64,000 nt of DNA, taken from contig NZ_JH556659.1 of NCBI RefSeq assembly GCF_000179595.2, positions 567,906-631,905 of the forward strand, read 5' to 3'. Positions 1 through 9,392 of the stretch are shown piece after piece. This DNA comes from Acetivibrio cellulolyticus CD2 (GTDB lineage: Bacteria > Bacillota > Clostridia > Acetivibrionales > Acetivibrionaceae). Position numbers and translations under genes: made by a program. A model generated the notes under the pieces. That model was not told where the DNA came from. It saw only the letters and a program-made list of their open reading frames with translations, and searched no databases. Each line of letters opens with the position of its first letter. The first letter of the stretch is position 1.

Positions 1-1
1 T

Positions 2-265
2 GTAAAGGATTCAACCGGGAAAGTACTTATTATTACTAAACCGTTACGTAATTATATGAATGTTGTTTTCTCTTCACCTGAACTTCAAAAAGGTTCTACA
101 TATACTGTTTGTACCGGTGGAACTGTTTCAGGTGGTACTGAAACAAACGGAGTGATAACTGGTGGTACTTATAGTGGTGGAACATCAACAACGGTAACAG
201 TAACTACTTCTCCAACAACAACAGTTAACTGGAGCAGTGGTGGTGGCGGATTCCCTAGATGGTAA
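2..265 (+). CDS. C-terminal fragment of a secreted carbohydrate-binding (DUF4353 / Cthe_2159-like) protein, 5' end outside window
   Basis: The frame is open from base 2 to a TAA at 263-265, so only about 87 C-terminal residues are visible. They are rich in Gly, Thr, Ser and Val, with repeated Thr-Gly-Gly-Thr units, and contain the phrase SSPELQKGSTYTV. From memory this matches the C-terminal strand region of the beta-helical polysaccharide-binding proteins related to C. thermocellum Cthe_2159. There is no dockerin; the protein ends in GGGGFPRW. The family call rests on this short tail and its setting beside cellulase genes. An unrelated Thr/Gly-rich surface protein is the main alternative. 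Confidence 0.5.
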   Translation, partial: VKDSTGKVLIITKPLRNYMNVVFSSPELQKGSTYTVCTGGTVSGGTETNGVITGGTYSGGTSTTVTVTTSPTTTVNWSSGGGGFPRW

Positions 266-296
266 GCCTTAGCTTTTAAATTAAGAAAATAAAGAG

Positions 297-342
297 AGCT
301 GCTTCAACATAGAAGATAAAACTATGTTGAGGCAGCTTTTTT
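297..342. terminator. Bidirectional rho-independent terminator
   Basis: A 15-bp stem (298-312 with 322-336) is closed by a 9-base loop and followed on the plus strand by a run of six T. Read on the minus strand it is followed by a pyrimidine-rich stretch. It lies between two convergent genes: the partial gene ending at 265 and rsgI ending at 397. Confidence 0.85.
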
Positions 343-396
343 AGTCTTTGTTTTTTAATATAATATGGTCTATCATAGGTTTTTCATAGGGGAGTA

Positions 397-2310
397 TTAT
401 GGTTCGCTTCCCCAGATAAGTGAGTCTGATAGATATACAGTTGCCCTGTCCCAATTTACAAAGTCACCAGACATATCATTAAAAGAATAATCATTTAACT
501 GATTATATAATTCATTTCCAGATGTAACATCATAATCCGGTCCAAATCTGCATAAAACCTCTATATTGCTTCCTGGTTCTAATGAATTATCGCTATTAAA
601 ACCTACCTCAAGGTAATAGTCTACACTTTCTGTACTTGAAGACATAGGAATCAGATTACCTGTTATTGGAGTTGTGCCGATATCTGACCAGTCACAGAAG
701 AATTTCTGTGGCTTTCCTTCAAGGTCTATAGTATAGTAATACCTTATTTTGATTGTAGACAGTTTTATTGGAATGTTACCATTGTTTGTAAGTTTGAATC
801 TAGGATGAATATCTTTTGTATCAGATGTTCTTATTTCGTTATACATAGCTAGTTTAACCGACAACTTGTCCGTTGGAGTAGGTGTATCTGTAGGCGTAGG
901 CGACGGTGTAGATATAAATGTTGGTTCTGGTGAAGGTGTATCAGTTGGTATTGTTGTTGGTTCTATCGTTGGTGATGAAGTATAATCTGGCACAAAAGTT
1001 ATAGACGGTGTAGTTGGTACAGTTGTATGTGTTATTGGCGCTGGAGTTATAATTGTAGGCGTATTTATATGAATTTTAGTAGGTGATGGCGATGGAGTAG
1101 GTGTTGGCATTATAGTAGGAGTAGGTGTCTTTGTAACCCTTGGTGTTGGGGATGGAGTTTTAGTAGGTATAGGCATAACTGCAGGTGAAGGATAATGAGG
1201 TAGTACATTGGTAGTGGTAGGTGCTGGAGTAGGAGTAGGTGTAGGAGTAGGTGTACTATATACTGGTATATAAACAGGAGTATATGTTCTTGATGAGGTA
1301 AAATATGGTTTATTTGTACTGGTTTTTTCTATAGTTGCAGCCGTTGATGGTGTAAATGAAGGCAATAACGAAGATGTAGGCGTACTAAGGGAGCTTTCAA
1401 CATAATAAGGTGTTGCAGTAACAGAAAAAATAAAGTTTGTTTTGTTAGGAGTAACTTCAACTAATTGTGTGGAAGGTGTAATTGTTGGTTGTGTAGTTAT
1501 ACTGGCAGGTGGAGTTTGTGTTTGAAGATTATTTGTATCAAATATGTCAACTTTGCTCAATAAGCTTTCTACACTTGCATTTTTTACCTCTTCAACAGTC
1601 AAGGTGATGCCTTCATCTTTAGCCTTATTATATATATAATATTTACCCATTGAAAGCCCGATTTCCAAGGCTTCTTTTCTATCTTCCGGTGACAGTTCGA
1701 TAACTTGTGATTCCACTCCTGAATTATTGGCAATTTCCTTAAGAGAGGAAATCAGAGTTTTTATGTTTTCATTGTCAGAATCTGTGTTGGAATTAAAAGT
1801 AGTAGAGAGTATTATTTTATTATTAACGGAATTCAAAAAACCGATCTCTTTTGACTTGCTCAATAGTAAAGCAACCGCATCATTTAATGCCATATTCTTT
1901 ACTTTTGCTGCATCTAAAAGTGTTTGGCCGTCGCTATTAAGTGCTTTGGTTTTTAGAATATTCTCATCCTTATCTATTGCCATTTCAACACTGGGGTTTA
2001 TGTCTATATCGACATAAGCATATTCATTTGCTACAAATAAGAATCTATAGCCAATGAATAATAATACAAAAACTGCTGCAATCGAGGCAACTGCAGAAAT
2101 TTTTTTAATTACATTTATATAGCCATTGCCCCAAAAACTGGAATTATACAGATCGAACTCATTAAAGCATACTTTCTGACCACGGATCATTCCAGGCTTG
2201 CGATTAAGCTCTATAAAATCGAGTTTGTCAGTCATTACAATAACTCTATTCTTTTTTAACTTAAGTATTACACCCAAGCTTGTCAATCCATCATTTTGTA
2301 GTTTGTTCAA
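397..2310 (-). CDS. rsgI: RsgI-type anti-sigma factor with extracellular CBM3 sensor
   Basis: Membrane-spanning anti-sigma factor thought to bind SigI in the cytoplasm and a polysaccharide outside. The N-terminal ~55 residues form the RsgI SigI-binding domain (LGVILKLKKNRVIVMTD). One membrane helix follows at about residues 70-90, then the typical YVDIDINPSVEMAID motif. A long Pro/Thr/Ser linker covers about residues 270-490. The C-terminal ~145 residues look like a family 3 cellulose-binding module (NWDRATVYLSD near the end). The frame is open to an ATG at 2328, but the only good ribosome site (GGAGGG) lies inside that extension and points to the TTG at 2310, giving the usual RsgI N-terminus MNKL. 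It overlaps the end of sigI, so the two are probably translationally coupled. Confidence 0.9.
   Translation of the reverse strand: MNKLQNDGLTSLGVILKLKKNRVIVMTDKLDFIELNRKPGMIRGQKVCFNEFDLYNSSFWGNGYINVIKKISAVASIAAVFVLLFIGYRFLFVANEYAYVDIDINPSVEMAIDKDENILKTKALNSDGQTLLDAAKVKNMALNDAVALLLSKSKEIGFLNSVNNKIILSTTFNSNTDSDNENIKTLISSLKEIANNSGVESQVIELSPEDRKEALEIGLSMGKYYIYNKAKDEGITLTVEEVKNASVESLLSKVDIFDTNNLQTQTPPASITTQPTITPSTQLVEVTPNKTNFIFSVTATPYYVESSLSTPTSSLLPSFTPSTAATIEKTSTNKPYFTSSRTYTPVYIPVYSTPTPTPTPTPAPTTTNVLPHYPSPAVMPIPTKTPSPTPRVTKTPTPTIMPTPTPSPSPTKIHINTPTIITPAPITHTTVPTTPSITFVPDYTSSPTIEPTTIPTDTPSPEPTFISTPSPTPTDTPTPTDKLSVKLAMYNEIRTSDTKDIHPRFKLTNNGNIPIKLSTIKIRYYYTIDLEGKPQKFFCDWSDIGTTPITGNLIPMSSSTESVDYYLEVGFNSDNSLEPGSNIEVLCRFGPDYDVTSGNELYNQLNDYSFNDMSGDFVNWDRATVYLSDSLIWGSEP
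870..1270 (-). repeat. Low-complexity Pro/Thr linker-coding repeat inside rsgI
   Basis: The plus strand shows dozens of irregular copies of GTAGGTGT/GTAGGCGT-like units. On the coding strand these give runs of Thr-Pro-Thr-Pro. It is the flexible cell-wall-crossing linker of the anti-sigma factor, not a CRISPR or a mobile element. Such tracts vary in length between strains and can be misassembled. Confidence 0.8.
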
Positions 2311-3076
2311 TATGTTTCCCTCCAACATCTGGGATGTCCAAAAAGTCTCTCAATAGATAGAAACCATTACCAATAATAAGTGCAGCAGCAATAATAAAAA
2401 CTCTGTTTCTTTCTATTGTCTTTTTATTTATTTGCAGTGTCTTAACCAGTTCAGTTTTTTGGATTACTCCTGATTTTTCTAGTTTACTGAAGCTGTCTCT
2501 ATCGTTAGCAATTGCTTTTGCAATTTTTATACAGAGTGCCTTCGAATCTTTATGTTTAGGTGCCAGCCTTATTAGATCTTCGAATTTAATTCCAAGCTCA
2601 TTAAGCTTCTTTTCAAAACTCTTTGTTTCGTCACAAAATTCAAAAGTCCCTAACCCGTCATTCTCTGTTTTTAAATGGGTTTGCTCAAAATTATTGTTAT
2701 CAGGCTCTTCAAAATATGTAAAAGGATAAACCTTATTATGCTTTTTATTATGACGCATATAGTCTGAAACTCTTCTGTTTATTACTAAAGAGCAAAACTT
2801 AAAAAACATCACTCCTTTACTCTCATCAAAGCAGTCGATAGCTTCGTTGAAAGCGGATAGACCAATACTGTACTCGTCACTGTTCTCAGTGTCAATGTAC
2901 TTACCTGTTACGCTAGAAATAGTTTTTAAGATAAAGGGCTTATACTTGTCGATAAAGTCGTTTCTTAATAAATTATCTCCGGCCTTTATTCTATTAATAA
3001 TAAGGATAATATCTTCAGTATGTTCATTATCCTTGGAAACACTTTTTTTCCTCTTAGGGAAAAATATATCTGTCAA
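2291..3076 (-). CDS. sigI: RNA polymerase sigma factor, SigI family
   Basis: 261-residue alternative sigma factor. The sigma-2 region is recognisable at about residues 25-115: FIDKYKPFILKTISSVTGKYI, then DEYSIGLSAFNEAIDCFDESKG, then RRVSDYMRH. A C-terminal helix-turn-helix contains LQINKKTIERNR. These are hallmarks of Bacillus/Clostridium SigI rather than sigma-70 housekeeping factors. A strong ribosome site (GAGGGGTG) precedes the ATG. The 3' end overlaps the start of rsgI, and the divergent neighbour is a GH8 cellulase. From memory this is the same arrangement as sigI1-rsgI1 beside celA in C. thermocellum. It is expected to direct RNA polymerase to cellulosome genes when RsgI senses polysaccharide, and probably to its own promoter at 3248-3277. 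Confidence 0.92.
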   Translation of the reverse strand: MTDIFFPKRKKSVSKDNEHTEDIILIINRIKAGDNLLRNDFIDKYKPFILKTISSVTGKYIDTENSDEYSIGLSAFNEAIDCFDESKGVMFFKFCSLVINRRVSDYMRHNKKHNKVYPFTYFEEPDNNNFEQTHLKTENDGLGTFEFCDETKSFEKKLNELGIKFEDLIRLAPKHKDSKALCIKIAKAIANDRDSFSKLEKSGVIQKTELVKTLQINKKTIERNRVFIIAAALIIGNGFYLLRDFLDIPDVGGKHIEQTTK

Positions 3077-3247
3077 AAAATTTCACCCCTCAAATTTGAA
3101 GTGCTGCAAAGAAACAATGTAGTATTATAGAAAGAAGTGTACATTGTTGATTATAGCATACAAAACAGCACTAAAAAAGGGTACATAATTAATTTCTTTA
3201 TATTTGTAATAAGTCTTTAATTTTTCTCCTAATTTACTTAATAAAAA

Positions 3248-3277
3248 TTCGTACTTACAATAAAATTTTAGGGGGTT
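3248..3277 (-). promoter_or_regulatory. Candidate SigI-type promoter for sigI-rsgI
   Basis: On the minus strand AACCCCCTAAAA is followed after about 14 bases by CGAA. This resembles the CCCCC -35 box with an A/T tract and CGAA -10 box described for SigI of Bacillus and clostridia. The leader to the sigI ATG would be about 165 bases. Support is by motif only. Confidence 0.55.
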
Positions 3278-3332
3278 GCAATAAAATTCAGATATCGACC
3301 TTAAATAATAGATATTAACAATCTAAATTTGG

Positions 3333-3362
3333 TTGTTAATACATATTCTTTTATGATATTAT
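3333..3362 (+). promoter_or_regulatory. Candidate sigma-A promoter for celA
   Basis: TTGTTA, an 18-base spacer, then TATTAT, lying about 130 bases before the celA start. Both boxes match the consensus at four or five of six positions. In such AT-rich DNA this is weak evidence. Confidence 0.35.
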
Positions 3363-3490
3363 ATAGTTAAAGGCAAAATATGCTAATCATTTTTAATATA
3401 CCTTAGTATAGGCTAAAACTCACATAGGCCAGTCACTATGAGAGATTATTAGATAAGAATTGTGAGAACTTTGCGAAAGGGGAAAATGTT

Positions 3491-4954
3491 GTGAAAAAAA
3501 GACAAAGAACAAAAACATCAAGGGGAGGCATAATAGTTTTAGTTTTGGCATTATTGATAACCTCAATGGCGGCTATCAATATTAACAGTGTATCAGCAGC
3601 GAGTTTTCCATATAATGCAACCTATAAGTATGGATTGAGCTCAGTTGCTGATAATCAGGAAGCAGCCAACGCTACACTTCTACAGGAATGGGAAGGATGG
3701 AAAAGCAGGCACATTACTTCAAGTGGAGCAGGCGGTTTTAAGAGGGTTCAACGTGACAGCTCTACAAGCTACGATACTGTATCCGAAGGATTAGGATATG
3801 GTATGCTACTTGCAGTTTATTTCAAAGAGCAAGCTTTATATGACGATTTATATCGTTATGTAAAACTGCACTTTAACGGAAATGGACTTATGGCATGGCA
3901 TCTTGATGCAAGTGGTAATTTAGCAGGTACTGGCGCAAATGGATGCGCAACTGATGCCGATGAAGATATAGCTGTATCCTTAGTTTTTGCTCATAAACAA
4001 TGGGGATCAAGTGGCTCCATTAATTACAGTCAGGAAGCGAACAACTTGATTAACAATCTTGCTAATCATTGCCTCGATGGAGATATATTAAAACCTGGCG
4101 ATTCATGGGGTGGTTGGAGTACTGTGAATGCATCATACTTTGCACCTGCATGGTATAAAATATTTGCTAAGTTTACAGGTAATACAAAGTGGAATAGTGT
4201 AGCTGATAAGTGCTACCAAATTATTGAAAGTGTAAAGAATAAGAACAGCGGAACAGGTCTCGTACCTGATTGGTGTACTGGAGATGGTTCAGCTGTAAGT
4301 GGAATGGGATATAATTATTACTATGATGCTACAAGATATCCATGGAGAACAGTATTAGACTATTTATGGTTTGGTGATGAAAGAGCAAAAACAAATTGTG
4401 ATCTTATAAACAAGTTCTTTAAAAATATAGGTCCTGCAAATATTAAAAGCGGGTACTCTATAACAGGAAGCCAAGTAGGTTCAGACCATAACTCTCCATT
4501 TGTTGCTCCAATAGCAGCTTCATCGTTGACTGGATATGACCTTTCTTTCGCAAAAGCAATGCATGAAGAAAATATTAAAGTTAAAGACCCAGATGCATAT
4601 TGTTACTATGGTGGTTGTTTAAGAATGATTACTATGCTATATACGACAGGTAATTTCCCCAACCTTTATGAAGATGTAGTAGTAAAGACGCCAACACCTA
4701 CAATCGCAACACCAACACCTACAATTGCAACTCCAACTCCAACACAGTCAGGTTCAGTTTTGTTAGGAGATGTAAATGGTGATGGTTCCGCAAACTCCAT
4801 AGATTTTGGATATATGAAAATGAAATTACTTGGACAAATTTCCAGCTTTCCATCTCCAAATGGTGATGTAGCCGCAGATATGAATAAGGATGGAGCATTT
4901 AATTCCTTAGATTTTGGATATATGAAAATGCTATTATTAGGGATGATTAAATAA
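3491..4954 (+). CDS. celA: Cellulosomal endo-beta-1,4-glucanase, GH8 with type I dockerin
   Basis: Secreted endoglucanase. The signal peptide ends near residue 37 (SVSA/ASFPYN). The GH8 (alpha/alpha)6 barrel spans roughly residues 40-395. It includes SEGLGYGM with the probable proton-donor Glu near 99, the ATDADEDIA motif, and YYYDATRYPWR with the probable catalytic base Asp. A Thr-Pro linker follows, then a two-repeat dockerin (DVNGDGSANSIDFG and DMNKDGAFNSLDFG). Length (487) and sequence are very close to C. thermocellum CelA. It starts with GTG behind AAAGGGG; an ATG five bases upstream is out of frame and hits a stop at once. It should act on amorphous cellulose while docked to a scaffoldin. 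It is divergent from sigI. Confidence 0.95.
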   Translation: MKKRQRTKTSRGGIIVLVLALLITSMAAININSVSAASFPYNATYKYGLSSVADNQEAANATLLQEWEGWKSRHITSSGAGGFKRVQRDSSTSYDTVSEGLGYGMLLAVYFKEQALYDDLYRYVKLHFNGNGLMAWHLDASGNLAGTGANGCATDADEDIAVSLVFAHKQWGSSGSINYSQEANNLINNLANHCLDGDILKPGDSWGGWSTVNASYFAPAWYKIFAKFTGNTKWNSVADKCYQIIESVKNKNSGTGLVPDWCTGDGSAVSGMGYNYYYDATRYPWRTVLDYLWFGDERAKTNCDLINKFFKNIGPANIKSGYSITGSQVGSDHNSPFVAPIAASSLTGYDLSFAKAMHEENIKVKDPDAYCYYGGCLRMITMLYTTGNFPNLYEDVVVKTPTPTIATPTPTIATPTPTQSGSVLLGDVNGDGSANSIDFGYMKMKLLGQISSFPSPNGDVAADMNKDGAFNSLDFGYMKMLLLGMIK

Positions 4955-5543
4955 TTCCTAAACTATTTGATTAATGAAATAGAATTTAATAAAAGAATAT
5001 ACAGATATTAATTAAGAATTTGAGAGTTAGGAGAAATAGGCGAGGACTGGTAATCTGCTTATTTCTTTTAACTTGCTTTATAGGATTATTTATGTGCTTT
5101 CGTACAATTCACTTTTTCTAACACTCACGTTCCTTATGTATAATTCGATATAGCAATATTCTTTTTCAAAGAACCACCAAATTACTTAAGAAAGATGAAA
5201 AATATAACTCTGGTTATAATTTCATGGCATAGCCTTACTTGGCTATATCCTTAGATAAATGAAGTTAAGGAATTTTTGTTAACATAAACTTATCGACTAT
5301 TTTTTATGCTATTAAAAAGTCATAAATGTTATGTTTTGCTTAAAAATGGGACTGAAAAACATTTGGCAATTCGAATTATTATAGATATTTATCACTAGAT
5401 AGAAATGAAGCTTCCAGTGATTTCTCACCAACAGGTTTGACAGCAAAGGCTTTAAATGATTGAAAAGTTACCAGCACAAAAGTAGTTATGTAATTTAGTA
5501 ATAAATTAACTATAAAAAACAAATTTAAAGGGAGGGTTTAATA
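4955..5543. other. celA / GH9 intergenic region
   Basis: 589 AT-rich bases without a supported gene. It holds a candidate terminator for celA (5032-5069) and a small hairpin (ATAGCC...GGCTAT, 5229-5246). The two adjacent cellulases are probably separate transcripts, but no convincing promoter stands out. Confidence 0.5.
5032..5069 (+). terminator. Candidate terminator after celA
   Basis: A 10-bp stem with one G-T pair (5032-5041 with 5057-5066), a 15-base loop and a short T tract. The tail is weak and it lies about 80 bases past the stop codon. Confidence 0.5.
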
Positions 5544-7745
5544 ATGAAGAAACCGATAGCATTTATTACGGTGTTATCACTAATGGCTGCATTTTTAGTA
5601 CCACAAATGTCAATTAATGCAGCAGCATCTTACAACTATGGTGAGGCTCTACAAAAAGCAATAATTTTTTATGAGTGTCAAAGATCAGGTGATTTGCCTG
5701 ATGACAACAGGGTAAACTGGCGTGGTGATTCAGGCTTGGCTGACGGTTCAGATGCAGGTCTGGACCTTACAGGTGGATGGTATGATGCCGGGGATAACGC
5801 AAAGTTCAATCTACCAATGGCTTATACAACCACCATGCTTGGCTGGAGTGTTTACGAATGTCGTGATGCTTTTGAAAAGAGTGGCCAGCTTGACGAAATA
5901 CTGGATAATATCAAATGGGCTACTGACTATTTCATAAAGTGCCATCCAAGTGCAAACGTGTATTATTATCAGGTGGGAGATGGTGCTCTTGACCATGCTT
6001 GGTGGGGTCCTGCTGAAGTTATGCAGATGAAAAGACCATCAGCTAAAGTAACTACTTCAAGTCCTGGATCAACAGTAGTTGGGGAGACTGCAGCAGCAAT
6101 GGCAGTAGCTTCAATTATATTTAAAGACACTGATCCGGATTATGCTGCAACATGTTTAAAGCATGCAAAAGAATTATTTACATTTGCAGACACAACAAAG
6201 AGTGATACTGGGTATAAGGCAGCTGAAGGATACTATAGCTCATGGAGTGGCTTTTATGATGAACTTACATGGGCTTCAGCATGGTTATATCTTGCAACTG
6301 AAGATTCAGCATACCTCGATAAGGCTGCTTCATACAAATCAAATTGGGAAGTAGAACGTGGCACTACTACAATAAAATATAAATGGGGCCACTGCTGGGA
6401 TAATAAACTTTTTGGATCATTCCTATTACTTGCAAGAGCAACAGGTGATTCATTATACAAGCAGTGTATTGAAAATAATCTTGACTGGTGGACAACAGGA
6501 TACAATGGAGATAGGATTGCATATTCTCCAAAGGGACTTGCAATTTGTGATATGTGGGGTACTTTAAGATATGCAACTACATCTGCATTCCTCGCAAGTG
6601 TTTACTCTGACTGGTCCGGATGTGATTCAACTAAAGCAGCAACTTACAAAGCGTTTGCAAAAAGTCAGGTTGATTATGCTCTTGGAAGTGCTGGTAGAAG
6701 TTATGAGGTAGGTTTTGGTACAAATCCTCCTACGCACCCTCACCATAGAAATGCACATGGTGGATGGGCAGCAAGTATGGATACACCAGCACAACATAGA
6801 CATACGCTTTATGGAGCTCTAGTTGGTGGACCAAATGCAAGTGACGCTTATACTGATACAATTAATGATTATCAAGCAAATGAAGTTGCTTGTGACTATA
6901 ATGCAGGGTTCGTTGGAATTCTTGCTAAAATGTACGGCGAATTCGGTGGAACCCCTATAGCTGATTTTAATGCTATTGAGCCTGTAGGAGAGGAATATGG
7001 AATTTATGCGGCAGTAAATGCTGCAGGATCTACTTTTACAAACATGAAAGCTACAATATCCAATATGACAGGATGGCCTCCAAGAATGAGCGATAAGCTT
7101 TCATACAGATATTTTGTAGATATTTCGGAAGTAATCAATGCAGGTTATAAAGCAAGTGATGTTACTGTATCAGCAAGTACTACAAATGGTGCGAAGGTTT
7201 CACCGGGTCTTATTGAGTGGGATGCTTCAAAGAATATATACTATGTAAATATCGACTTTAACGGAACAAATATTTATCCAGGTGGAATTAATGAATATAA
7301 GAGGGATGTATACTTTACACTCAATGCTCCTAATGGATTCTCAGCATGGGATAGCACAAACGATTTCTCTTATACAGGTTTGGCTGGTGCTTCAGGACAA
7401 ACTGGAGTTAAAACAGAGTATATACCGATTTATGATAATGGTGTGAAGATTTATGGTAAGGAACCTGGAGAGTCATCTTCAACTCCAACACCAGTAAAAA
7501 CAACACCTACAAAGACTGTATCTCCTACACCTACTACATCTTCAGTTGTTAAGGGTGATATTGACGGTAATGGAAGTTTCAATTCTATTGACTTTGGTAT
7601 TCTTAGAACGTACTTGATGGGTACAAAAAAATTATCAGAAATACAGCTTATAGCAGCTGATGTTGATGGTAGTGGAGCTGCTAATTCAATTGACTTTGGA
7701 GCCATGAGAAAGGAATTGCTTGGATTTACAAAGGACTTTAAATAA
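5544..7745 (+). CDS. Cellulosomal GH9 endoglucanase with CBM3c and dockerin
   Basis: Secreted processive-type endoglucanase (theme B GH9). The signal peptide ends near residue 27. The GH9 catalytic domain spans about 28-470, with [11 protein letters not shown] (catalytic Asp81 and Asp84), [11 protein letters not shown] (substrate-binding His/Arg) and [18 protein letters not shown] (catalytic acid Glu). A fused CBM3c covers about 475-640 ([12 protein letters not shown] to YTGLAGASG). A Thr-Pro linker and a dockerin ([28 protein letters not shown]) end the protein. The architecture is that of C. thermocellum CelF/CelQ and C. cellulolyticum Cel9G. The start is set by AAAGGGAGGG. It probably cuts cellulose internally and releases cellotetraose. 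Confidence 0.95.
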   Translation: MKKPIAFITVLSLMAAFLVPQMSINAAASYNYGEALQKAIIFYECQRSGDLPDDNRVNWRGDSGLADGSDAGLDLTGGWYDAGDNAKFNLPMAYTTTMLGWSVYECRDAFEKSGQLDEILDNIKWATDYFIKCHPSANVYYYQVGDGALDHAWWGPAEVMQMKRPSAKVTTSSPGSTVVGETAAAMAVASIIFKDTDPDYAATCLKHAKELFTFADTTKSDTGYKAAEGYYSSWSGFYDELTWASAWLYLATEDSAYLDKAASYKSNWEVERGTTTIKYKWGHCWDNKLFGSFLLLARATGDSLYKQCIENNLDWWTTGYNGDRIAYSPKGLAICDMWGTLRYATTSAFLASVYSDWSGCDSTKAATYKAFAKSQVDYALGSAGRSYEVGFGTNPPTHPHHRNAHGGWAASMDTPAQHRHTLYGALVGGPNASDAYTDTINDYQANEVACDYNAGFVGILAKMYGEFGGTPIADFNAIEPVGEEYGIYAAVNAAGSTFTNMKATISNMTGWPPRMSDKLSYRYFVDISEVINAGYKASDVTVSASTTNGAKVSPGLIEWDASKNIYYVNIDFNGTNIYPGGINEYKRDVYFTLNAPNGFSAWDSTNDFSYTGLAGASGQTGVKTEYIPIYDNGVKIYGKEPGESSSTPTPVKTTPTKTVSPTPTTSSVVKGDIDGNGSFNSIDFGILRTYLMGTKKLSEIQLIAADVDGSGAANSIDFGAMRKELLGFTKDFK

Positions 7746-7782
7746 TAATTTGTATTATTTATTATTTTGAACTATTACTTAA

Positions 7783-7819
7783 CTAATAGAAAGAGGCCAA
7801 AATGGCCTTTTTCTATTAG
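7783..7819. terminator. Terminator after the GH9-CBM3c gene
   Basis: A 17-bp stem with one G-T pair (7783-7799 with 7803-7819) around a tiny AAA loop. The 3' arm contains the T tract. It may also serve the convergent carboxypeptidase gene. Confidence 0.75.
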
Positions 7820-7843
7820 ATTTGTGGAGTTTGCAAAGTAAAT

Positions 7844-7875
7844 ATCCTGGGGCTAAATGACCCTGGGATTTTTAT
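7844..7875. terminator. Second hairpin between convergent genes
   Basis: A 9-bp stem with two G-T pairs (7844-7852 with 7861-7869), followed on the plus strand by TTTTTATTTATT. It sits just past the stop of the minus-strand carboxypeptidase gene and is probably a back-up or shared terminator. Confidence 0.55.
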
Positions 7876-7878
7876 TTA

Positions 7879-9033
7879 TTACCACATAAAACTGAAAAGG
7901 TTGCGTAGTCCGCCAAAAAACCATCGGAAGAAACCTGCTTTATCGATGCTCTCTGCTGTCGAAATTCCACTGCTTGCCAGTGTGACGCCATCTAATTTGA
8001 CTTCCAGCTTACCTGCAGAAACACCAGCATTAATCGGTGCAATCAATGACTGCGAGTTTTTTGATATAACTGTTTTAAGGTCTTTTTCCCGTGATATTGG
8101 TATTAACACTTTAATATCATTGTCTAATTTGAGTGGAGTGGATGTTTTTTTGCCATTTTCTATATTTATATTGTCAACAATATCACCAGACTTTTTATAA
8201 TCAAGGAATTTGAAATTCTTAAAGCCATAAGTTAGTAACTCTTGCCCTGCGATTTGCCTTTCTTTTTCATCCTTTGTATTTAATACAACAGCAATTAATC
8301 TGATACCATTTTGTTTTGCAGTGGCAGCAAGACAATAGCCTGCTTCTTCTGTCCAACCCGTTTTAAGACCATCAGCTCCCTCATAAACACCAAGAAGCGG
8401 ATTACGGTTAAATTGTCGAATGTCGTTAAAGGTGAATTCAGTTTTTGATTCGATCTCCAATATTTCCGGATAGTTCTGTATAAGGTAGCGTGATAATATT
8501 ACTATATCCTTTGCAGTTAGCCTATGTCCTTCTTGGGGCAGTCCTGTACAGTTTTTAAAAGTACTGTTTTTCAATCCGATTTCTTTTGCCTTTTCGTTCA
8601 TAGCTGAAACAAAAGCATTTTCACTGCCGCAAAGATATTCAGCTAACGCTATACAGCCATCGTTGGCAGAATCAATGGAAATACCCATGATGATATCGCG
8701 GTAAGAAACTTTACTTCCTACCTGCAGAAACATTTTTGAGCCTTCCATTTTCCATGCCTTTTCTGAAACACTCACGAGATCGGTCCATTTTGCAGTACCT
8801 TTACTGATTGCTTCAAACCCGAGAAGTAAGGTCATTACTTTGGTAATACTAGCTGGTGGCATAGAAACTTCAGAATTCTTTTCATAAAGAACCTGTCCGG
8901 TTGAGGCCTCAATCAAGATAGCTGAACCAGCAGTTGATTCAAATTCTGCATATATGTTCAATGGATGCATGGTTGTAAAAATTGCAATTAAAAGGAATAC
9001 AGATAGAAACTTCATTATTTTTGACTTCACCAT
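7879..9033 (-). CDS. D-alanyl-D-alanine carboxypeptidase (DacF/PBP5 family, S11)
   Basis: Exported penicillin-binding protein that trims the terminal D-Ala from peptidoglycan stem peptides. All three active-site motifs are visible: SxxK as SITK (PPASITKVM), SxN as SAN (DSANDGCIALAEYL) and KTG (DGLKTGWTEEAGYC). A signal sequence (MVKSKIMKFLSVFLLIAIFTT) lies at the N-terminus. The C-terminal ~120 residues form the PBP5-type beta domain and a terminal amphipathic anchor (GFFRWFFGGLRNLFSF). The frame is open to 9117, but AAAGGAG just upstream of 9033 sets the start, giving 384 residues. It is monocistronic and convergent with the GH9 gene. Confidence 0.9.
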   Translation of the reverse strand: MVKSKIMKFLSVFLLIAIFTTMHPLNIYAEFESTAGSAILIEASTGQVLYEKNSEVSMPPASITKVMTLLLGFEAISKGTAKWTDLVSVSEKAWKMEGSKMFLQVGSKVSYRDIIMGISIDSANDGCIALAEYLCGSENAFVSAMNEKAKEIGLKNSTFKNCTGLPQEGHRLTAKDIVILSRYLIQNYPEILEIESKTEFTFNDIRQFNRNPLLGVYEGADGLKTGWTEEAGYCLAATAKQNGIRLIAVVLNTKDEKERQIAGQELLTYGFKNFKFLDYKKSGDIVDNINIENGKKTSTPLKLDNDIKVLIPISREKDLKTVISKNSQSLIAPINAGVSAGKLEVKLDGVTLASSGISTAESIDKAGFFRWFFGGLRNLFSFMW

Positions 9034-9392
9034 ATGACACTCCTTTACTTTTGGTTTTATTAAAGACGTCCCTAAGGTCCTTATTTTTATGTTATCATTT
9101 GGGTGTTTTTTAGACAAATGAAAAATTTAACTTGTATAATATCTTGTCGAAAGTGGTGAAAGTAAACTACTAATTTGGATATTGCCTGCAATTAATTTCG
9201 AATGGTGTAGATATTTCCTGGGAAATGTAGAATGATAACTATGAAAAAAGAGAGTTTTAGTAATTAAAAGTAGAAAAAGCGGAATAATTTTTCGTTCATG
9301 CCTTAAATCAATTTATGAATTACACATCAGAGGAGAAGTGTGCATATTATATATGGCGAAAGTATTATGATTGACGAAAGGGGATATAAATT
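9034..9392. other. Divergent promoter region, carboxypeptidase / peroxiredoxin
   Basis: 359 bases without a gene. On the plus strand TAGACA, an 18-base spacer and TATAAT (9111-9140) form a candidate sigma-A promoter. It could drive the peroxiredoxin with a leader of about 245 bases. Nothing else was recognised. Confidence 0.4.

Larger units (their letters stand above)
3077..3490. other. Divergent sigI / celA intergenic region
   Basis: 414 bases with no gene. It holds the candidate SigI-type promoter for sigI (minus, 3248-3277) and a candidate sigma-A-type promoter for celA (plus, 3333-3362). No riboswitch or long hairpin was seen. Confidence 0.6.

Noticed and set aside
870..1270. CRISPR-like regular repeats
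   Set aside because: The units are irregular Thr-Pro codons within the rsgI linker and lack spacers.
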